Assembly (NCBI RefSeq): GCF_022921055.1
Contig: NZ_CP095061.1
Span: 3,449,501 to 3,513,500, forward strand
Length of the DNA stretch: 64,000 nt
Source of the DNA: Hymenobacter volaticus
GTDB lineage: Bacteria > Bacteroidota > Bacteroidia > Cytophagales > Hymenobacteraceae
Reading direction: 5' to 3'
Positions 18,658 to 26,965 of the stretch are shown here, in pieces. Both the position numbers and the translations under genes were made by a program. A model generated the notes under the pieces. It had not been told where the DNA came from, did no database searches, and worked only from the letters and a program-made list of their open reading frames with translations. The first letter of the stretch is position 1. Each line of letters opens with the position of its first letter.

Positions 18658-19437
18658 CTAGTCCTCGATGTAGATGCGCTTGATACCGCCGTTTGGATAG
18701 ACATGCGCTCTACTAGTCTGCCTATTATAAAAGAAGGTGAAGCTCTTAGTACGCCCCACAAATAGATAGTTGGGGGAGGTCCGAATAAATTTGCCCTCAT
18801 ACTCAATTACCACTCTATCTACATTCCTTATGGTTTTCAGGTAATAGCCCGATGACAATGCCCAGAGGAAATTACCCCACAGGAGCAGGAGCATCAAACA
18901 GAATGTTTGGATTCCAGTGCGTAGAGTCTTGTTATGAGCTTCGGCAGCAGCGTCACTACCACTTCTTTTAAACTTCACACAGTGCTTAATTACGAAGTCA
19001 TCTAAGAACACGGCTCCGAAGAAGATTAGCCAAGATGATATTGTATATATATCAATTGCACCCTTCAGATATGTTTGCCATACACTACACACTGAGAAAG
19101 TTACTGCACCCCACCAACATAGTTTTGCAGCACCTGAGCCAAAGTATATCTTTCTGAGGTTGTGCAGTAAGGAAATGGGAACATCTATATTAAAGAGGGA
19201 CAAGGTCTGACTTACGGTCTGCTGATTGGAAATAACTATCATTAGGCATGTATAAAGTCCTATTGCGATAAACTGGGAAAGGAGATAGCCCGACATTAAG
19301 GACAACAATTCCCCTAGCTCCAAATAGTCCGTGATTGCGATGCCAAAGACCTTATAGAATACGATTACTCTAACAAGGCAAATGACAAGTAGTAGTAGTG
19401 ATGCTAGGGGTAGATTATCCTTGATTCTATCGAACAT
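18658..19437 (-). CDS. Polytopic membrane protein, 259 aa
   Basis: Five or so hydrophobic segments: about 10-30 (LASLLLLVICLVRVIVFYKVF), 45-70, 104-125 (LCWWGAVTFSVCSVW), 133-150 and 175-198 (FCLMLLLLWGNFLWALSS), then a soluble C-terminal tail of about 60 residues (VVIEYEGKFIRTSPNYLFVG). I recognise no transport or enzyme motif. The tail lies on one side of the membrane and ends with a basic-acidic pattern. Located alone between long gaps. Confidence 0.6.
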   Translation of the reverse strand: MFDRIKDNLPLASLLLLVICLVRVIVFYKVFGIAITDYLELGELLSLMSGYLLSQFIAIGLYTCLMIVISNQQTVSQTLSLFNIDVPISLLHNLRKIYFGSGAAKLCWWGAVTFSVCSVWQTYLKGAIDIYTISSWLIFFGAVFLDDFVIKHCVKFKRSGSDAAAEAHNKTLRTGIQTFCLMLLLLWGNFLWALSSGYYLKTIRNVDRVVIEYEGKFIRTSPNYLFVGRTKSFTFFYNRQTSRAHVYPNGGIKRIYIED

Positions 19438-19500
19438 ATCGGGTAGTATAGGGTCATTCCAAAGTTAGGCTACTTAACCCTACTGCTTCGCCTTGGGCAC

Positions 19501-19528
19501 AAAAAAACCGGTCCTTTAAAGCACCGGC
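19501..19528 (-). terminator. Rho-independent terminator
   Basis: On the minus strand CCGGT...ACCGG is followed by seven T. It lies about 65 bases after the 42-aa gene and would end the small membrane-protein transcript. Confidence 0.7.
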
Positions 19529-19591
19529 TTAGTTCTAATTTTGAGTATAAATAATGTTAGTTCTGCGGGCGGTAACGCACTGGTTCCTACT

Positions 19592-19720
19592 CTAACCCGT
19601 TCCGCCAGACTGGTCATATATTTCTTTGCATAGTATTCCTAGCACGATTAAATCGATTATCCCGAACAATTGAAAGTTGCCTGGGATAACATTGTCACCA
19701 AGCAAAAACACTGAGCGCAT
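19592..19720 (-). CDS. Small hydrophobic protein, 42 aa, paralogue of the next gene
   Basis: ATG at 19720 gives 42 residues. Its start, MRSVFLLGDNVIPG, followed by FGIIDLIVLGIL, matches the start of the 79-aa protein encoded just upstream (MHSVFLLGDN, then FGIVGLIVLVPLGLL). The similarity covers about 30 residues and the shared DNA around the start codon is also alike, so this is a tandem duplicate, either a short functional peptide with one membrane segment or a truncated copy. A terminator follows. Confidence 0.5.
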   Translation of the reverse strand: MRSVFLLGDNVIPGNFQLFGIIDLIVLGILCKEIYDQSGGTG

Positions 19721-19765
19721 AGGTCTATCAACAAAGAATTCGAGGGAGGTTAATGCCTGGGCTGA

Positions 19766-20005
19766 TTAGTAATTCGACTGCTGCGCCATCCAGGCCAGCG
19801 CAAAGCATCCTGCCACGAAAGCACCTACCCAATACAGCAGGGTAAATAGACCTTTCTCCGTGAAGCGTTGGGCATTCCTGCGAGCTTTTCTAACCAGCAG
19901 TGCTGTTAGCAATCCAAGGGGTACGAGTACTATCAAACCGACGATACCGAAGAAGGTCAATGTGCCTGAAACAAGATTGTCTCCAAGCAGGAAGACGGAG
20001 TGCAT
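19766..20005 (-). CDS. Small two-helix membrane protein, 79 aa
   Basis: Two membrane segments (about 17-39, FFGIVGLIVLVPLGLLTALLV, and 53-72, LFTLLYWVGAFVAGCFALAW) linked by a basic loop (RKARRNAQRFTEKG). It lies directly upstream of its shorter paralogue on the same strand and probably shares the transcript. Size and topology would fit a small membrane effector or regulator; no family recognised. Confidence 0.6.
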   Translation of the reverse strand: MHSVFLLGDNLVSGTLTFFGIVGLIVLVPLGLLTALLVRKARRNAQRFTEKGLFTLLYWVGAFVAGCFALAWMAQQSNY

Positions 20006-20053
20006 AGCCGTATCTTGTTATGGTTATTCTATCAATATAGCTCCGCACTAATC

Positions 20054-20316
20054 ATGCCGACCTCCCACTACTCCTCCGGGCCTTACTCTTCGACCAGCAA
20101 GCCCAGGTAGTTTGGGATGAAGGCCGACACCTAGCCACTAGGTATGAGGAAGTGGATACCGTCGCCCTTTACCACATGGCAGGCGGCTTCTTCGTGGAGT
20201 TGTTCTATAATCCCCTAGATAACGTGCTCCAGGACAAGCTCAGAACTTTTGTAAGCACGGCGCTGCTGGAACCCTATGCATCTGTCGTCAACCTGGACGA
20301 CTTGAAGCTGGAGTAG
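20054..20316 (+). CDS. Small conserved-type hypothetical protein, 87 aa (one-base frameshift)
   Basis: From ATG 20054 the frame starts MPTSHYSS and soon stops, but one base restored in the CCGGG at about 20076-20080 joins it to a clean frame that runs to TAG at 20314: RALLFDQQAQVVWDEG, ATRYEEVDTVALYHMAGGFF, ending NLDDLKLE. The two parts together give 87 residues of even, soluble composition. I recall similar short proteins in Hymenobacter, function unknown. The break has the same form as the others in this window and may be a sequencing error. Confidence 0.5.
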
Positions 20317-20465
20317 GCCCCCAAGCCCAAGCGGATTACAAATATTTCTGGTAATTACATACTAATTTGTTTAGCACCACGTATACTTGCATCAAAACCA
20401 TGTAAACGTCCTGCTATGCAACACACCAGACTACCCAATACGCCAGTATTAGACGCTGAGAGGCC

Positions 20466-21760
20466 ATGTTCGCGCTTGTAGATTGCAACAATTTCTACGC
20501 AAGCTGTGAGCGAGTATTCCGGGCCTCCCTGGCTATTGTACCCGTAGTGGTGCTATCAAACAACGATGGTTGCCTGATTTCCCGTTCTGCAGAGGCTAAG
20601 GCCCTGGGTTTCCAGATGGGAGACCCCTATTTTCAGGTAAAGCTCGAGTTGGATTACAATAAAGTCCGTGTATTCTCCTCGAACTATGCGCTCTACGGGG
20701 ACATGTCTAGGAGGGTCATGCACTATCTGGCGTCGGTGGCCCCCACCATTGAAATCTACTCCATTGACGAGTGCTTTCTGGACTTGCACGGCATGAATCG
20801 CTACCTCTATCCCGACCTTGCTGTGTTCGGAGCCGAGGTCCGGGAACAAATCCGCCGCCGCACTAAGATTCCGACCTGCGTCGGCATAGCGCCCACGAAG
20901 ACCTTGGCAAAGCTGGCGAACCGGATAGCTAAAAAGTACCCGGCCATGAAGGGAGTTTGTTACCTGGACACCGAGGAGAAGCGCCGAAAGGCCCTAGAGC
21001 TAACCAAGGTGGAGGACGTGTGGGGCATCGGGCACCAATACGCTACCAAGCTCCAAGCTCAGGGAATCCGCACCGCTGCCCAGCTCACCCAGCAAAGCGA
21101 GAATTGGGCTAGGAAATTTCTTGGTGGCGTTGTCAGGGTCCGGCTGTTGCGGGAACTCCAAGGCAAGGTATGCCACCAATTGCAGCTCTCAGAAGACGGT
21201 ACCCTCTCTCGCCAGTCTATCCCTACAGCCGCACCTTTGGGACGCCCCTGACCACCTTTCCCGACGTTCTGGGCGCGGTTAGCTCCTTCACTTCCAGGGC
21301 CGCTGAAAAGCTCCGTCGCCAGGGTTCCGCAGCCAATACCATGTCGGTATTCCTGAGCAAAGACCGGTTCAGTTTGGCGCCAGGGCCGCATTCATCCTCC
21401 ACTGTCATTTCGCTCCCCGTAGCCAGCAGCGACACCTCCGACCTGATACGCTTAGCCCGCACGGCCCTCAAGCGGCTATGGCAACCGGGGTGCGTCTACA
21501 AGAAAGCCGGGGTCATCTTCGATGGCCTGGAAACGGACGGTCAGCAGCAGCTTGATTTGTTCGCCAAGGTCAACGTCGGAGAGGCTCGCGACAAGCTAAT
21601 GAAGGGCCTGGACAAGCTCAACGAACGGTTCGGGTCCGGGGCCGTGACCTTCGCATCGGCGTTCGTGAAGAAAGGAGAACGCCCGGTTTGGGATAGCAAA
21701 GCTGACTTTAAGAGTCCCGCCTACACGACTGATTGGGACGAGCTATGGTTCATCACTTAA
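20466..21760 (+). CDS. umuC: Translesion DNA polymerase V subunit UmuC (one-base frameshift)
   Basis: Y-family DNA polymerase that copies past DNA damage in the SOS response. Residues from the start: MFALVDCNNFYASCERVF (Asp6 binds metal), YSIDECFLDL (Asp101, Glu102, catalytic), then TKTLAKLANRIAKK and the helix-hairpin-helix VWGIGHQYATKL. The frame ends at 21251, while the rest (SRTFGTPLTTFPDVL, then FTSRAAEKLRRQ, to DELWFIT) continues in the next frame to 21760. Adding one C to the CCC at 21221-21223 restores RQSIPYSRTFG and a 431-residue protein, the normal family length. No umuD-like gene is adjacent, and no LexA-type box could be assigned. Either a recent pseudogene or a sequencing error. 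Confidence 0.85.
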
Positions 21761-21820
21761 CATTTTAGTTAGATTGTAGCGGACCCTCAATATTTAACAA
21801 AATTCTAAACACTTCATTGG

Positions 21821-22891
21821 ATGGATAACTCATTAAAGAAGATAAATAATCGCATCAAAGAAATAATTATAGCCGTTAACAAAGTATCACATGTTTGCTA
21901 TAATCCTCTATGCGAAACCCATAATATGGCAATAAATTCGCATGTTTTACAAAATAAAGTACTATGGAATCATATAATAGGTAAAATACATGGCAAAGAC
22001 AAAATAATTCAATTATCTACAAGCGATTATTTTCAACAGTTAAAATTTACAGAAGGTCGGATATACCAATTCTCACCTGCGGGTCCCGAATTAAATATGA
22101 TGGCCTATTGGGGATTTTGCAATCCTCCTTGCGATAACGACTTATTTTCTAGTTTTGAGGATAACCCGAATACTGATTACTCAGCCCCAAAGACGCAGCT
22201 ATTGCTTTCTTACAGGGCATACTTACGCTTAATGCAGGTAGATGAGTATACTATACTAATTATTGATGAGATACTGCGGGACCCGCTCTTTGCCGACACG
22301 CCTGAAGCCCAAAAAACTCATTGGAGGATGATTAGGGCAGAGAAAATCGGCAATTGCTTAAAACATTATATTTTAAAACGGACCCTTGAATGGTTTATCA
22401 GCAATCCCGCGAATAATACTGCATTGAAGTTTATAACTTTTGAACTACCAAGGGTTCCAGTTGCGACTTCCACGTTCTACACAGAAGAACATTACGCAAT
22501 ACTTGACCCAGGAATAGTGAATAATTTCACTCCAGATTATCGGCAAAAGTCTGATAATATGATTAGCTACTCCGAAATACCTATAGTATTTCTGCACCTT
22601 ATTCCTAATGACAATAGCTTGACAGTCTTAATTGGATATAGCAATCTTATTAATAATATTAGTGGTATTCCTGTAGACGAAATAACCAAATTAGCAATTC
22701 CAGAAAAATTTAAATTAATAAGCGATGTTCTTATTAAACGAGTAGAAACTTGGTGTATGTCACCAGCCTTTTACGAAAACCTTAAATCAACAGGCCAAGA
22801 GGAAAAGATTTTAAAAGCCATAGACCATCACTTAGATTATGAGAATAAACATCTACCTGTCGAAGTAAACATATTTGAGGGTGTTGTATAA
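21821..22891 (+). CDS. Putative zinc-finger/HNH-like protein of unknown function, 356 aa
   Basis: Near the N-terminus, CYNPLCETHNMAINSHVLQN (residues 26-45) has paired cysteines (26, 31), His34 and the SHVLQ motif (His41), and residues 94-110 read AYWGFCNPPCDNDLF. Similar C..C...I.SH.LQ / GFC..HD..LF pairs occur in putative zinc-binding proteins of phage and defence regions; here the usual HD reads PCD. The rest is alpha/beta without known motifs. The AT-rich gene lies 60 bases after umuC and 72 bases before the caspase-like gene on the same strand, so all three could be co-transcribed. Family link is from memory and tentative. Confidence 0.55.
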   Translation: MDNSLKKINNRIKEIIIAVNKVSHVCYNPLCETHNMAINSHVLQNKVLWNHIIGKIHGKDKIIQLSTSDYFQQLKFTEGRIYQFSPAGPELNMMAYWGFCNPPCDNDLFSSFEDNPNTDYSAPKTQLLLSYRAYLRLMQVDEYTILIIDEILRDPLFADTPEAQKTHWRMIRAEKIGNCLKHYILKRTLEWFISNPANNTALKFITFELPRVPVATSTFYTEEHYAILDPGIVNNFTPDYRQKSDNMISYSEIPIVFLHLIPNDNSLTVLIGYSNLINNISGIPVDEITKLAIPEKFKLISDVLIKRVETWCMSPAFYENLKSTGQEEKILKAIDHHLDYENKHLPVEVNIFEGVV

Positions 22892-22963
22892 GAACCAGAA
22901 GCTAACAACAAAAAAGCGGGCCCCTGGACTGAGCTGAAATTTGGAGTCTTCGATCTTTAACAT

Positions 22964-23806
22964 ATGGCGCTTGTAAGAACAGGAACCTTCCGCTACAACA
23001 AGATTTGGGTTGTCGAGTCCCTACCGAAGGACGAACCACAAACAGGTTCTATACTCTACCGTGATTTATTAAGGCGTCGCACGGAACAGATGCCAGCCGT
23101 TTCCTGCGAGTTGGCCCAGGTTCCTACAAAGAGGAACTTGTGCAGATTCCTGAAGCGCGTAGAGGATTATGTGCAGAAGAAGGCCCAGCTTCCGTTCCTG
23201 CACTTCGAAATGCACGGTAACCCCAAAGGCCTGGAGTTGGCATCCGGAGAAGTCATGCCCTGGGGCGAACTAGCAAACTACTTTCGGAATATCAATATAG
23301 CCACTAGAAACAACCTCATGGTTTCCTTGGCCACCTGCTACGGCGGCTTCATGTTTGGAGAGATTTCGCCGGTTATCGAAGCTCCTTTTTGTGGAGTTAT
23401 CGGCACGTTCAGTAAGGTGCCCCAGGGGGAAGTAGAAGAAGGCTTTTACGAATTCTTTGAGTCTTTGCTGAGCCGGGATGGTTTAGACAACGCAGTAGTA
23501 GCCTTGAATTCTGCAAACCCTGATAACCCTAAATTCCAGTTTATATCAGCGGAGGGAGTATTCGAAAGCGTCCGCAGGAACATAAGAGAATCCTACAATG
23601 AAGCCGAATTTATGAGAGCAAAGGTATATGAGTTGACTGCCCGAGCACTCAAGAACAGGAACATCAGGAACACTCGGAGCATATGGGATATAAAGTATTC
23701 AATCGAGCGTTTTCTAGCTGATGAGCGCGAACCAGCTATCACAGAAATGATGGACGTATTTCTGATGAAAAACTTGACTCCGCTCCACTTTAGAGAAGCC
23801 GGATAG
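22964..23806 (+). CDS. Putative caspase-like (clan CD) cysteine protease, 280 aa
   Basis: Residues 78-89 read FLHFEMHGNPKG and residues 118-128 read LMVSLATCYGG. A beta-strand ending in His-Gly followed about 40 residues later by a strand ending in (A/T)C.G is the His/Cys dyad layout of caspase and CHAT proteases (His84, Cys125). Strand WVVESL (15-20) and the DxxW-like PWGELANYF (99-107) fit the fold. The C-terminal 100 residues are charged and helical. No signal peptide, so it is cytosolic. Bacterial caspase-like proteases often act as effectors that cleave host proteins after phage sensing; the partner here may be the 356-aa gene just upstream. The dyad is seen; activity and role are inferred. 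Confidence 0.6.
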   Translation: MALVRTGTFRYNKIWVVESLPKDEPQTGSILYRDLLRRRTEQMPAVSCELAQVPTKRNLCRFLKRVEDYVQKKAQLPFLHFEMHGNPKGLELASGEVMPWGELANYFRNINIATRNNLMVSLATCYGGFMFGEISPVIEAPFCGVIGTFSKVPQGEVEEGFYEFFESLLSRDGLDNAVVALNSANPDNPKFQFISAEGVFESVRRNIRESYNEAEFMRAKVYELTARALKNRNIRNTRSIWDIKYSIERFLADEREPAITEMMDVFLMKNLTPLHFREAG

Positions 23807-23836
23807 GCCAGCCACCGCCGATGTCTACGACGGGCA

Positions 23837-23871
23837 ATAAAAAAGCCGAACCCCTGGGTAGGGACCCGGCT
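23837..23871 (-). terminator. Rho-independent terminator
   Basis: On the minus strand AGCCGGGTCCC...GGGGTTCGGCT (11-bp stem with G-U pairs) followed by TTTTTT. It would end transcription from the decayed gene at 23906-24241 and lies just after the convergent caspase-like gene. Confidence 0.7.
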
Positions 23872-23905
23872 CCGCGCTGGTCAAAGGCCCCTAATGATGG
23901 GGAGG

Positions 23906-24241
23906 TTATTTGTTCCCTCGCTTGCGTTTAGATTTTGGCTCTACTGGTACAGCCATAAGCTCCAGCATAATCCTAGCCTCCTAGATTCCACTAGGGTCAT
24001 CGAGGGCCGATAAAGGCAGGACAAAGAAGAAATCCTTGTCCTCGATTTCTGTCCTGTAAGCGATGGTGTAGAAAGTGGAGGTGTCGTCGATGACTTCTAC
24101 AAAACAAGTGGAAGCTTTACCAAAGTCAAGTTCGTCTGCGACCGGTACTCCGAACTCTTCATCTATATATCTGCCCCGGGCTGCTTAGTAGTCGATTTGC
24201 TTGATGCGTCCTGGCCGAACGTCTACCAAAACAGATTGCAT
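23906..24241 (-). pseudogene. Decayed small gene with two in-frame stops
   Basis: From ATG at 24241 the minus strand reads 111 codons in one frame to TAA at 23906, but with TAA after 18 codons (RIKQIDY*) and TAG about 70 codons later (LDDPSGI*). Between them the peptide looks like a normal protein (DFGKASTCFVEVIDDTSTFY, then EDKDFFFVLPLSAL) and the end is basic (KSKRKRGNK). Flanking terminators on the minus strand support that this was a gene. Unlike the frameshifted genes, this one is broken by stop codons. Confidence 0.55.
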
Positions 24242-24243
24242 GT

Positions 24244-24276
24244 AAAAAGAAAACCGGCTCTTCTCAGGACCGGTTT
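24244..24276 (-). terminator. Rho-independent terminator
   Basis: AAACCGG...CCGGTTT stem, followed on the minus strand by TTTTCTTTTT. Lies 55 bases after the stop of the 108-aa Cys-rich protein gene. Confidence 0.75.
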
Positions 24277-24330
24277 CTTCGTTTTCAGGTATACACCTCG
24301 CCTTTTACAAGGATAAAGCCACACCAAAGG

Positions 24331-24657
24331 CTAACTGTTGCAGTAACAAATTGTAAGACGACCTGATTGTGTGAATGAACAAAGCTGACAGTTATCCGCC
24401 GTGGCGCATTGATAAGTGTTAGCTGTGTAGCAACTAGCCAACGGGCTATTAGCTTCCTCTACAAGTTTAGTAATTCGGTCTTCGGTGAACCCTGACGCCT
24501 TCGTAGCTTCTATGTATTCTTCCTTGCTGAGCGGCATGAGATAAAGACTACCTTCAAATAGTTCTTCCCGGAACCCATAACGAGACAAGACTATAGGCAC
24601 TCCAGTACCTGTAATGAGTTCTGAGTTCACTTTTGAGGTGTCGTGATTCAATTCCAT
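24331..24657 (-). CDS. Small protein with Cys-rich C-terminus, 108 aa
   Basis: The first 75 residues are ordinary and partly helical (LSKEEYIEATKASGFTED, then ITKLVEEANS). The last 35 residues hold seven cysteines: SCYTAN, YQCATADNCQLCSF, TICYCNS. This leader-plus-Cys-rich-core layout recalls ribosomal peptide precursors or a small zinc or disulfide module. No modifying enzyme or transporter is adjacent. AAAGG about 15-20 bases before the ATG could act as a weak ribosome site. A clean terminator follows. Real gene likely; peptide-precursor idea is speculative. Confidence 0.6.
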   Translation of the reverse strand: MELNHDTSKVNSELITGTGVPIVLSRYGFREELFEGSLYLMPLSKEEYIEATKASGFTEDRITKLVEEANSPLASCYTANTYQCATADNCQLCSFTQSGRLTICYCNS

Positions 24658-24833
24658 AGTTTTGAAGAATTAAAGGAGTATATGTCCCTTGTAAATATAT
24701 ATATATTAAAATTGTCATTTACTAGCAAAGGTAAATGCCTTATAAACAAGGTCAGGATGCTGCCTAGAGAGGTCACGATTTGCTCAGATTCCTGACCTTG
24801 CTTTCTTTCGCTCTACCCTAGACTAAAAATTAG

Positions 24834-25718
24834 CTAGTCTTCCTTTATCTTATAACCTAAGCCAAAGGAGAACCAGGGTTTACTTTGATAGAGCCAATTA
24901 TTCCTTCCGTACAGCATAGCATCGAGGCCCATAAACAATCCGAAATTTACTTTATCTAACGTTAGAAAGCCCCCGGCCTGATAATAGGTAACTGCCACAC
25001 CATCTTTCTCCTCAGTAAGGTTACCGTCATTTCCTTCTGTCAAGTATTTGGAAGCACCTAAACCAGCACCGTAAATTACAAATGTGAAAAAGTCTTGGCG
25101 GAAAGGATTATGCCCAAATTTACGTCTGTAACCTAAGGAGTATGTAACGGTAAATTCAGTATTTACCTGGGGTTCCCTATCAGGATTTGATATTCGAGGC
25201 CGCAGTTTCAATGGGTGTATGATAGGTACTGCTACTAGTTTATTTCCTAATAGCGTTTTTGACATAGGCTTAAATGCATCACTTTTGATAGCAAAATAAT
25301 AATTATAGCCATTACGTTCATCTTCCTTAGTAAAATCTTCCTTAGAATGCCTGATAGTATTTATATATCTAGCGGCGACCTCTTTGCCATTACTTACATC
25401 CAACAGCTCAGTGGATAATTGAACGTTAGGCAATATCCTAATTATCGTATATCCATTCTCATCCATTTTTTCAATTTTATAATCTAAGTAATTACTCTTA
25501 GAGGCATTTCCTCTTCTTACCTTTATCTTAAAGGTATCAGCGTATATAATATGAAAATCCAAACTTGACACTCTCAACACATCCATATCAACCCTGGTAC
25601 GGTATACATTTGGATTGAATGCCATTGCTCGGAAAGTCTGTGAATTACTTTCAAATACTACTGAACACAACAGTGAACAGGTAAATAATACCTTCATCAT
25701 TGCAGGAATTCTTGCCAT
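24834..25718 (-). CDS. Putative outer-membrane or surface protein with signal peptide
   Basis: ATG at 25718 (or Met codons at 25700/25697) puts a signal peptide first: MMKVLFTCSLLCSVVFESNSQ. The mature protein of about 270 residues has alternating strands; the C-terminal 110 residues (TVTYSLGYRRKFG, FVIYGAGLGASKYL, PWFSFGLGYKI) look like a small beta-barrel ending in an aromatic strand. A TTG-started longer form is less likely. It follows the 184-aa secreted protein gene by about 30 bases on the same strand, so they form a unit. No specific function known. Confidence 0.6.
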   Translation of the reverse strand: MARIPAMMKVLFTCSLLCSVVFESNSQTFRAMAFNPNVYRTRVDMDVLRVSSLDFHIIYADTFKIKVRRGNASKSNYLDYKIEKMDENGYTIIRILPNVQLSTELLDVSNGKEVAARYINTIRHSKEDFTKEDERNGYNYYFAIKSDAFKPMSKTLLGNKLVAVPIIHPLKLRPRISNPDREPQVNTEFTVTYSLGYRRKFGHNPFRQDFFTFVIYGAGLGASKYLTEGNDGNLTEEKDGVAVTYYQAGGFLTLDKVNFGLFMGLDAMLYGRNNWLYQSKPWFSFGLGYKIKED

Positions 25719-25750
25719 GGGTTTTAATTTAACGATAATCAAATGATTCC

Positions 25751-26266
25751 CTAGTCTTTCTTTGGAGCCTTAACGATTTCAGAATTGTGTACAATTATCA
25801 TAATATCACCGTCATCATTAGTAGTAACACTTTTGTTTCCTCCTGAAAAAATTTGGAAAGTAGCATTACTCCAAACTTTATTCATGTCAATTATATCAAA
25901 ATCGCCTTTTCCTTTCTTTAATCTAACTTCAACTAGATAATTGACATCATCTTTTCTATTAATTAAATGATTCCATGTCGCATATGGATTGTCATCTGAA
26001 CTATAACTATAGACTTCGTTCTTTTCAGAGCCAATAACTTTATATATTTTTAATTTCTTAATAATATTACTCGTAGATTTTATAATTATTTGTGCCGCAG
26101 AGCCAGCAGTAACCTTAAAAGTCATGTTCTGCACTACACGTTCTTCACTAGTTGAATGATGATTAACGTTAGGTGCATAATCGTTGATTTGACCTGTCGA
26201 GGCGAAAAAAAGGCTGATAATGGGAAGTACAATTTGAGCAGTCATATCTATGTGTGGTTTTGCCAT
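25751..26266 (-). CDS. Secreted hypothetical protein, about 171 aa
   Basis: ATG codons at 26266 or 26245 give a signal peptide (TAQIVLPIISLFFASTG); the frame also extends to a GTG at 26305. The mature protein is beta-rich (NMTFKVTAGSAAQIIIKST, then YLVEVRLKKGKGDFDI), like an Ig- or adhesin-type domain. It is the first gene of a two-gene unit with the putative barrel protein downstream, which suggests a joint envelope role. Family not recognised. Confidence 0.55.
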   Translation of the reverse strand: MAKPHIDMTAQIVLPIISLFFASTGQINDYAPNVNHHSTSEERVVQNMTFKVTAGSAAQIIIKSTSNIIKKLKIYKVIGSEKNEVYSYSSDDNPYATWNHLINRKDDVNYLVEVRLKKGKGDFDIIDMNKVWSNATFQIFSGGNKSVTTNDDGDIMIIVHNSEIVKAPKKD

Positions 26267-26480
26267 ACTGTCTAAGAAGCAGGATAATATTGCAAATGAA
26301 TACACGAGTATTACCTATCCGAATCAGTGCTACCACTGATTATCGTATCAACTCAGCAGAGCACCACAGATTAGTGAGCCTCCCACTCGCAACAAGCAAG
26401 AAATCGTCTTTGTCTTTACTACTAGCTTGCTAGCTACTTACTTGAATAGTTTTATCCAAACTAGCACTGGTACCGACCTT

Positions 26481-26872
26481 TGAGGTGGTCTAGGCAAGGA
26501 CGGACAGAAGAAGGACGTATAGTTCTTCTGTTATGGCAGCAAAACCCAACGGAGCTTCGCCCGACAAACGGCGTAAATATGACGAGGCATTCAAGGCCGC
26601 GGCCCGGTAGCTGGGCATCAGCCCCAAACTGCTCTACCGCTGGCAACAGGCGCAGCTCGTGACCGAAGTGAGCAGCGAAGAAGTAGCGCGTGACCTAGAA
26701 GTGCACGCCCGGCTCAAACGGGCCGAGCAGGAGCTCGGCATTTCAAAAAAAGCCTTGCCTATTACAACGCCAAAACGACGTCATTCTTCCCTCGGTTACC
26801 TGGCCCCAAACCACTCCGAACACCAACTCAAAACCACACTTCAATTGCATCCGGCTTAGCTAGACAACCTCA
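26481..26872 (+). mobile_element. IS3-family deletion derivative, copy 2, with both terminal repeats
   Basis: Left repeat TGAGGTGGTCTAGGCA (26481-26496) and right repeat whose reverse complement is TGAGGTTGTCTAGCTA (26857-26872). The left 50 bases closely match copy 1 at 4607. Between them lies orfA joined directly to the end of orfB, the middle being deleted, so the element is only 392 bases long. No target-site duplication is visible (ends CTT / CGG outside). It could still be moved in trans by an intact relative. Confidence 0.8.
26533..26859 (+). pseudogene. Fused IS3 transposase remnant (orfA start joined to orfB end)
   Basis: From ATG 26533: SPDKRRKYDEAFKA, a shortened segment with an in-frame TAG at 26608, then ARQ-type HTH (LGISPKLLYRWQQAQ), the coiled coil, the slip-site area (GISKKAL), and then straight into the C-terminal tail of orfB (KRRHSSLGYLAPNHSEH). 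All DDE residues are missing. The frame ends with TAG at 26857-26859, inside the right end of the element. Confidence 0.7.
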
Positions 26873-26965
26873 CGGATTTCGCTATTTCAAAAAAGTGCAA
26901 TATTTAATTAAAATAATTCAATGTTTGCAGTCAAATTCGACAACGCTCAGCATAATCCTTTAAGC

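Noticed and set aside
24331..24657. Clear bacteriocin or RiPP cluster
   Set aside because: Only the Cys-rich tail suggests it; no modifying enzyme, protease or exporter is adjacent.
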